From JAGOZV01 sp964622895 (GTDB taxonomy: Bacteria > Patescibacteriota > Saccharimonadia > Saccharimonadales > Saccharimonadaceae), in the NCBI GenBank assembly GCA_964622895.1, contig CAZUSB010000019.1:1-11034 (forward strand): DNA of 11,034 nucleotides. The letters are read 5' to 3'. The notes under the pieces were generated by a model, which worked only from the letters and a program-made list of their open reading frames with translations, ran no database searches and was not told where the DNA came from. Both the position numbers and the translations under genes were made by a program. Each line of letters opens with the position of its first letter. Within the stretch, counting starts at the first letter, position 1. Of this stretch, positions 6,281 through 11,034 are shown in pieces.

Positions 6281-6407
6281 AAACTTTACACTAGTTTTAG
6301 ACCAGGCTTTCCACAAGTTAAAACCGTTTTTTACATCTGTTGAATACATTTTTTACCCACAATCCACAAGACCTATTATTAAGACTGTTATTTAAAAAGA
6401 AAGGAAC

Positions 6408-6413
6408 TATAAT
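6408..6413 (+). promoter_or_regulatory. Putative -10 of dnaN
   Basis: A perfect TATAAT whose end lies 7 bp before the dnaN ATG at 6421, predicting an almost leaderless transcript. AAAGGAA at 6400-6406 resembles a ribosome binding site but sits 14 bp from the ATG, which is too far. The -35 at 17 bp would be CTGTTA (6385-6390), a poor match, so the call rests on the -10 and its placement. Confidence 0.45.
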
Positions 6414-6420
6414 AATAACT

Positions 6421-7524
6421 ATGGAACTAACAATTACTCAAGAAAACTTCGCTAAAGCTCTCAATACTGTTGGGAGAGTCGCAAGTAGTAAGACACAGCT
6501 ACCAATCTTAAACAATATTCTTTTGAGAACTGATGGCAATCGCCTACTAATTGCAGCTACTAACCTAGAGATTGCAGTGACCGAGTATATCGGGGCAAAG
6601 ATTAAAAAAGCTGGATCTCTAACTATTCCCGCTCGCCTAATAACAGAATTTATTAGTAGTTTACCAAACGAAACTGTTGAGCTAAAGGTGGTCAAAGACA
6701 ACTTACATATAAAGAGCGGTACCTATAAATCTATTATCAATGGCGTGATTGCTGATGAGTTTCCAGAACTACCAACAATTAGTGAAGAGGCATCTGTCAG
6801 TTATAATATGTCCACTCACGACTTTAAACAGGCAGTCGGCCAGACAATTATTGCTACTAGCAATGATCTTGCTAGACCGGTTCTAACAGGTGTTTTTTGG
6901 CATACAATCGACGATGTGCTATATCTCGCGGGGACTGATGGATATAGGCTGGCCGAGAGACGACTATTTAAAACAGAGAGCCAAGTTAAAGCTATTATTC
7001 CTAATACAACACTACAAGAAGTTTTACGGGTGTTACACGATGATGACGAAGAGGTTGATATATTATTTGATGAAATTCAAGTTAGGTTTCGCATCGCTAA
7101 TACCGAGATTATCAGTAAATTAATTGATGGAAATTACCCAGATTACCGGCCTCTCATTCCAACAAACAATGCAAATACTGCAGTCACAGTTAAACAAGAA
7201 CTAAGTCGGATTACAAAAATAGCTGGTATATTTGCTAGAGAATCGGGTGGAAGTTTAGTTATAAACGTTAGTGAGGATAAGGTAACGATCCACTCAGTAG
7301 CATCGGAATTAGGTGAGAATACTTCAAGTATTTTGGCTAAAACTCAAGGTCAAGGTGATATCACACTAAACTCACGCTATCTAACTGAAGCCTTAAATGT
7401 TATCGATGGCGAAAAAGTGTCATTTGGCTTTGATGGAAAACTAAGTCCATCATTACTTTACGCAGAAACTAAAGATAAAAAAGATATAGATTATTACCAT
7501 ATTATTATGCCCCTAAAGAGCTAG
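6421..7524 (+). CDS. dnaN: DNA polymerase III beta subunit (sliding clamp)
   Basis: A 367-residue clamp that forms a ring around DNA and tethers DNA polymerase III. The start chosen is the ATG at 6421 (MELTITQENFAKAL), matching the family N-terminus; an upstream ATG at 6340 would add 27 unrelated residues lying over origin DNA. Family patterns include KTQLPILNNILL (25-36), NLEIAVTEYIGA (48-59), the domain II segment RPVLTGVFWH with GTDGYRLAERR, and DGNYPDYRPLIP before domain III. It ends YYHIIMPLKS where many clamps end in MPMRL. The length is the usual one. It is followed without a gap by recF, so the two should be co-transcribed. A perfect -10 lies just before the ATG. Confidence 0.97.
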   Translation: MELTITQENFAKALNTVGRVASSKTQLPILNNILLRTDGNRLLIAATNLEIAVTEYIGAKIKKAGSLTIPARLITEFISSLPNETVELKVVKDNLHIKSGTYKSIINGVIADEFPELPTISEEASVSYNMSTHDFKQAVGQTIIATSNDLARPVLTGVFWHTIDDVLYLAGTDGYRLAERRLFKTESQVKAIIPNTTLQEVLRVLHDDDEEVDILFDEIQVRFRIANTEIISKLIDGNYPDYRPLIPTNNANTAVTVKQELSRITKIAGIFARESGGSLVINVSEDKVTIHSVASELGENTSSILAKTQGQGDITLNSRYLTEALNVIDGEKVSFGFDGKLSPSLLYAETKDKKDIDYYHIIMPLKS

Positions 7525-7525
7525 G

Positions 7526-8578
7526 ATGGTTTTAATAAAGCAATTATCTGTTAAGAATATACGCTCTCATGAAATATTGACAGTGGACTTTTCAGATAAT
7601 ACTACAGTTATTACTGGTGATAATGGAACAGGTAAAACTTCCCTACTTGAAGCAATTTATGTTGCTTTAAGAGGAAGTTCATTTAAAGGTTCGGATAATG
7701 AACTGTTACGACAAAATAGTGATTGGTGGCGGATTGATATCACTACACTTGATCATAATATAGCTGTAAAATATAACCCTTCTAAATTATCGAAGAAAAA
7801 ACAGTACGAGATTGATGAAAAAATATTTTATCGTCTTCCTGCTACTCACAAAAAACCAGTTATTTTGTTTGAGCCCGAAGATCTAAGATTGATTAACGGT
7901 TCACCAGCTAGGCGCCGACAGTTTATTGATAAATTTATTACACAGATAGATAAAAATTATAGTGTAACACTGTCTCGTTATGAAAAAGCGATGAAACAAA
8001 GAAACTCATTATTTATACAAGAAAATCTGAACTATGACCAACTATTTGCCTGGAATGTTATGTTAAGCGATTATGGCTCTAGAATTATTAAATTGCGACA
8101 CTACTATACTTCCCTACTCAACCAAACGATAAATAAACTCTATGCGCAGATTTCTGATGATAATAATCAAATTGAGATTGAATATTCACATAATCCCGAT
8201 GATTTTACCGAAAATACTTACTTAGCTCAACTAAATAACTCACAGGAGCGTGATCATTTATTAAAAAGTACATCGGTTGGTCCTCATCGTCACGATGTGA
8301 TTTTTAATTTTAATAAAAAACCAGCAAGCAAAGTAGTTTCAAGAGGTGAAGCCAGGAGTATGATATTGGCATTAAAACTATCTGAATTTGAAATTGTCAA
8401 AAATCAATTTAACGAAAACCCAATAGTTCTGATGGATGATGTATTTAGTGAATTAGATAATAAAAGACAAAGAAGTCTAGCGAGAATAGCAAAAGATAGT
8501 CAAATCATTATCACTAGTGCTCATATACCAGAGGATCTAAACGCAACTGTCGTTACTTTGCGTCAGTATATCCAGTAG
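7526..8578 (+). CDS. recF: DNA replication and repair protein RecF
   Basis: A 350-residue SMC/ABC-like ATPase that helps load RecA at gaps through the RecFOR pathway. The N-terminus LIKQLSVKNIRSHE (3-16) is followed by Walker A GDNGTGKT (31-38). The family segment ILFEPEDLRLINGSPARRRQFID lies near the first third. The ABC signature is SRGEAR (272-277), and Walker B with the D-loop is IVLMDDVFSELD (300-311). The key motifs are intact and the length is slightly under the typical 360-370. The ATG at 7526 comes one base after the dnaN stop, with only a weak AAAGAG upstream, so translation is probably coupled to dnaN. Its last 26 bp overlap the end of the oppositely oriented VirB4-like gene. The gyrB that often follows is missing. 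Confidence 0.95.
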   Translation: MVLIKQLSVKNIRSHEILTVDFSDNTTVITGDNGTGKTSLLEAIYVALRGSSFKGSDNELLRQNSDWWRIDITTLDHNIAVKYNPSKLSKKKQYEIDEKIFYRLPATHKKPVILFEPEDLRLINGSPARRRQFIDKFITQIDKNYSVTLSRYEKAMKQRNSLFIQENLNYDQLFAWNVMLSDYGSRIIKLRHYYTSLLNQTINKLYAQISDDNNQIEIEYSHNPDDFTENTYLAQLNNSQERDHLLKSTSVGPHRHDVIFNFNKKPASKVVSRGEARSMILALKLSEFEIVKNQFNENPIVLMDDVFSELDNKRQRSLARIAKDSQIIITSAHIPEDLNATVVTLRQYIQ

Positions 8579-10424
8579 TTCTCTCACCTAAATCAAGCGT
8601 CTGCATCTTACCTTCGTTTGGATTGGTGGTAATTAGTTGCTTTTCGGTTGGGCTGGCTTCAATTTGTATATGAACATGACTTTGTCCGGCAAATAATAAT
8701 CCTTGACCGACTGGGAAATTAGCTAACCTTTTGCGCTCTTCTTCGGTTAGGCGAAAAACATCAGATAATACATCAATCGCACTGATAGATTGCTTGAGTA
8801 GTAATTGCATAGAACTGTTAAAGACTATAGTTCTTCCAAGCCTACTACTCATAAAATCTTCAACGTCTTGTGTGATCGTGGTCAATCCGAGGTTATATTT
8901 ACGAGCTCGTTTAGCTAAACTAGACAAAAATGATGCAGAGTCTTCATATTTTAGTAGTTGCCAGGCTTCATCTACGATTAGCATTCGCTTTTTTTTCTCA
9001 GAACGGGTGATATTCCAAATGTGACTGAGAACAATATACATAGCGACTGGTCGTAGGTCATCTTCAAGATCACGCACGTTAAAGACGACCATTTGGTTAT
9101 TGATATCAATATTTGACTGTTGACTGAATATGCCTGCGAAAGTACCGGAAGTATATTTTCGAAGACGCTGCGCTAGCTGAGGGCCATTTCCACCCATATG
9201 TAAAAGTGTGTCGTAAAGATCAGATATCGTCGGTGGAGTTGACTGATGAGTTAATGGGTCACTCGTAATACCAACACGAGCATAAGTATCAATTAGTGCC
9301 TGATCTAGATCAGCGGCCTCTGCAGCTGTCAGCGTAGAACCGATATTACCATCGGCAGACGAACCAGAGGTTCCGAGCATTAACTTAAATAATCCGTGTA
9401 AAGTAACTAGATTGGCGCGTAAGGCGTTATCAGCTTCTTCACTATCTATAACTGTCGGCAAATCAAACGGATTAATACGCGCACTAGAGCTAAGACTTAG
9501 TCTAATATAACTACCACCAGTTGCTTCAGCTAATTTTTGATATTCATTTTCTGGGTCAATAATTAGTATTTCAGTACCCATCATCATGCTTCTGAGTGCT
9601 TCAAGCTTCACAGTAAATGATTTACCAGCTCCAGATTTTGCAAAAACAACCATATTGGCATTTTCTAGGCTAGTGAAGCGATCAAAAATTACTAACCCAC
9701 GGTTGTGCATATTTATGCCATATAAAACACCCTTGTTATCAGTTAAATCAGCGCTAGTAAAAGGAAAACTTGTGCTGACTGCGCCAGTATTCATATTACG
9801 CCTAATCTGTAATTGATCTGCTAGTTGTGGTAACGTACTATTTAATCCTTGTTCTTGTTGCGATGTTGCAACCTTAGAAAATAACATTTGTTGACCAAAC
9901 ATAGTCTCAATCTTATTTTGAACGAAATTTAACTCATCTAGAGAATCAGCATAAATAGTAGTGTAAAAACCGAAACGGAAGAATTTTTCAGCACCTAATT
10001 GAATTTGGTCTCGTAATTCTTCGGCATCCCCTATCGCCGCCTCAAGTGCGGGATCTCTAACCTGTCCTTTTTCTTGATTTATAGCCATAGAAGCTTCAAG
10101 TTGGGTTACTTTTTTGCGCAAGTTATTTAAAATAACCTGACTTTCTACAGGGTATATATATAGACTAATATCTATAACTTCGTCGGTGTTTACTAAGGAT
10201 CCTATCCAACCAGTGTAAATAGATCGTGGATAGCCAAATACGTAGATAGTTCGGCCGTACTTAGTACCTAGACGAAAATATGAGGAATGAATTTCTATAC
10301 TACTTGGAGCGATAAGGTCACGTAATGTTGTGACACCTTTTAAAAACACCTCTTCCATGCGAGCTTGTTCTTGAGCAATTTGGTTACCGGCAATATCAGC
10401 CGCAGTTTTTTTCTTTCGTGCCAT
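8553..10424 (-). CDS. VirB4-like type IV secretion/conjugation ATPase
   Basis: A 623-residue cytoplasmic ATPase of the VirB4/TraC(F)/TrbE class, which powers type IV secretion or pilus machines. The N-terminal part (about 35-230) resembles the VirB4 N-terminal domain, with a helical, possibly coiled stretch at 95-145. The ATPase core has Walker A AKSGAGKS (262-269, Ala at the first position instead of Gly), DPENEY (290-295), Walker B MLIVDEAWQLL (481-491, D485-E486) and the downstream TTITQDVEDF motif (515-524). There is no membrane span. AAGGAG (10437-10432) precedes the ATG by 7 bp, and the ATG shares one base with the stop of the upstream TraC-like gene. Such genes are common in Patescibacteria outside mobile elements. 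Its role here (DNA uptake, protein secretion or host contact) cannot be told; no VirD4, relaxase or VirB6/8/9/10 genes are in view. Confidence 0.88.
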   Translation of the reverse strand: MARKKKTAADIAGNQIAQEQARMEEVFLKGVTTLRDLIAPSSIEIHSSYFRLGTKYGRTIYVFGYPRSIYTGWIGSLVNTDEVIDISLYIYPVESQVILNNLRKKVTQLEASMAINQEKGQVRDPALEAAIGDAEELRDQIQLGAEKFFRFGFYTTIYADSLDELNFVQNKIETMFGQQMLFSKVATSQQEQGLNSTLPQLADQLQIRRNMNTGAVSTSFPFTSADLTDNKGVLYGINMHNRGLVIFDRFTSLENANMVVFAKSGAGKSFTVKLEALRSMMMGTEILIIDPENEYQKLAEATGGSYIRLSLSSSARINPFDLPTVIDSEEADNALRANLVTLHGLFKLMLGTSGSSADGNIGSTLTAAEAADLDQALIDTYARVGITSDPLTHQSTPPTISDLYDTLLHMGGNGPQLAQRLRKYTSGTFAGIFSQQSNIDINNQMVVFNVRDLEDDLRPVAMYIVLSHIWNITRSEKKKRMLIVDEAWQLLKYEDSASFLSSLAKRARKYNLGLTTITQDVEDFMSSRLGRTIVFNSSMQLLLKQSISAIDVLSDVFRLTEEERKRLANFPVGQGLLFAGQSHVHIQIEASPTEKQLITTNPNEGKMQTLDLGERTTGYTDAK

Positions 10425-11034
10425 TAAAATGCTCCTTGGTTATTATTAGGCGCCTGTGGTGGTGAGGGATGTACAGATTTACGCACATAGGTTGATGCTG
10501 TGTCATTAAAATTACCAAGAGGTTCTCTGAGTGCAGTATCTGGGTTGTAAAAATTATAATACAATTCCCCTAGCTCCTTGGTATTTAACTGCACACTTTT
10601 TATCCCTATCTGAAACAACCCAGCAGTCACGCTATCTACTCGATTACCTATCTCTGTTTTTGCTTGATCATAGGTCTGGTTGTCTATTTTGACGACACTT
10701 GGAGGGGCGGTGGAAAATAGTGTTTTAAAGAAACTCTTACTCTGGTCAAGTGGTGTATTTAATTCCCCTTGAGGAAAATATGGAATTACGATAAAAAAAG
10801 ATTTATCCATAATATTTGCCTCTTGAGAGAGAATATCTATGAAACTAATATAATCATCCATTAATACTCCAAGTAGCATATTGTCGTTGTTATTGCGAAT
10901 ATTGACTAATTTATCGATATAAGGTGCAAGATCTACTCTCTGCGAGCGCACAAGTATTTGGATTGGATGAGATAGAGAGTTTAGAAAACTTTGGTAAGCA
11001 TATTCTACACTTTCCCTTTCAGTACTGCTCATTA
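10424..11034 (-). CDS. TraC-like protein associated with VirB4, 5' end outside the window
   Basis: At least 202 residues, cut by the right edge. The Met codon at 11032 is probably internal: the codon before it reads NTA (Leu, Ile or Val), and related proteins, as I recall them, continue upstream with a conserved segment ending NFAL. YAYQSFLNSLSHPIQILVRS (residues 11-30 of the visible part), then DLAPYIDKL and NIMDKSFFIVIPYFPQGE, follow the pattern of TraC-like proteins of Patescibacteria, which resemble the N-terminal domain of VirB4-class ATPases. No Walker motif and no membrane span are seen. The last 30 residues are Pro/Asn-rich and probably disordered. The stop overlaps the VirB4 start as TAATG, indicating coupled translation and probably a shared complex. 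The family call is moderate; the function is unknown. Confidence 0.65.
   Translation of the reverse strand, partial: MSSTERESVEYAYQSFLNSLSHPIQILVRSQRVDLAPYIDKLVNIRNNNDNMLLGVLMDDYISFIDILSQEANIMDKSFFIVIPYFPQGELNTPLDQSKSFFKTLFSTAPPSVVKIDNQTYDQAKTEIGNRVDSVTAGLFQIGIKSVQLNTKELGELYYNFYNPDTALREPLGNFNDTASTYVRKSVHPSPPQAPNNNQGAF

Larger units (their letters stand above)
6150..6420. other. oriC: Probable replication origin (oriC), dnaA-dnaN intergenic region
   Basis: 271 bp without a convincing gene, holding a dense set of DnaA-box-like 9-mers, each one base from TTATCCACA or TTTTCCACA: TTATCCCCA on the minus strand (6170-6178), CTATCCACA (6213-6221), TTATCCCCA (6272-6280), CTTTCCACA (6307-6315) and TTACCCACA (6353-6361). 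A weaker CAATCCACA (6360-6368) overlaps the last. AT-rich stretches that could unwind lie at 6229-6245 and 6316-6360. The location between dnaA and dnaN is the commonest bacterial oriC position. None of these boxes is perfect, so the functional origin may also need the cluster upstream of dnaA. The 81-codon open frame at 6150-6395 looks non-coding. Confidence 0.75.

Noticed and set aside
6150..6395. 81-codon open frame directly after dnaA
   Set aside because: It covers the DnaA-box-rich region and has no ribosome binding site of its own, no recognisable domain and an unusual composition. Better explained as origin DNA.
6340..6420. Upstream ATG extending dnaN by 27 residues
   Set aside because: The extension is unlike any clamp N-terminus, covers two box-like sites, and the ATG at 6421 gives the normal 367-residue clamp.
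8731..9816. Plus-strand frames of 76 and 97 codons opposite the VirB4-like gene
   Set aside because: Shadows of conserved ATPase coding sequence, with no ribosome binding site or recognisable product.
1..11034. CRISPR arrays, insertion sequences, tRNA or rRNA genes, prophage or defence genes
   Set aside because: No regularly spaced repeats, transposase-like frames, cloverleaf sequences or such domains were seen on either strand.

Overview
This window is the chromosomal replication-origin region of a small-genome bacterium. It most likely comes from the Candidate Phyla Radiation (Patescibacteria), and I would favour Candidatus Saccharibacteria (TM7). Three things point there: the compact rpmH-rnpA-yidC-jag / dnaA-dnaN-recF core, from which yidD, mnmE/mnmG, parAB and an adjacent gyrB are absent; a VirB4-type ATPase next to a TraC-like protein of a sort common in these genomes; and the protein style (short Jag, short YidC). 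The lineage call is inference from gene content and recalled family patterns, not from a search. The standard code (or code 11) fits: no gene has an in-frame TGA and tryptophan is TGG.

Layout from left to right. 33-2452 (+): a three-gene surface-glycan operon made of a GtrB/DPM1-like polyprenol-phosphate glycosyltransferase, a GtrA-family membrane protein and a GT4-fold glycosyltransferase, with overlapping ends. 2473-4506 (-): jag, yidC, rnpA and rpmH; rpmH (L34, 45 aa) is at 4369-4506. 4507-4784: divergent rpmH/dnaA promoter region with four DnaA-box-like 9-mers. 4785-8578 (+): dnaA, a second box-rich intergenic region (6150-6420, probable oriC), dnaN and recF. 8553-11034 (-): a VirB4-like ATPase and, translationally coupled upstream of it, a TraC-like protein that runs off the right edge. 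There is no gene-free gap longer than 300 bases.

How it works together. The origin sits between two outward-pointing gene blocks, rpmH/rnpA/yidC/jag going left and dnaA/dnaN/recF going right, so the core genes are co-directional with replication. The glycan operon and the VirB4 pair point back toward the origin. DnaA would bind the boxes on both sides of dnaA, start replication and probably repress its own promoter. RnpA matures tRNAs, while YidC and Jag/KhpB act in membrane insertion and RNA binding.

The most notable signal is not a new gene. Several genes that begin transcription units (the GT2 gene, rpmH, rnpA, dnaN) have a perfect TATAAT 6-8 bp before their ATG and no proper Shine-Dalgarno sequence. 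Operon-internal genes, and dnaA with its long leader, mostly do have one. This suggests leaderless or nearly leaderless mRNAs. I found no clearly undescribed multi-gene system, CRISPR array, insertion sequence, tRNA or rRNA.
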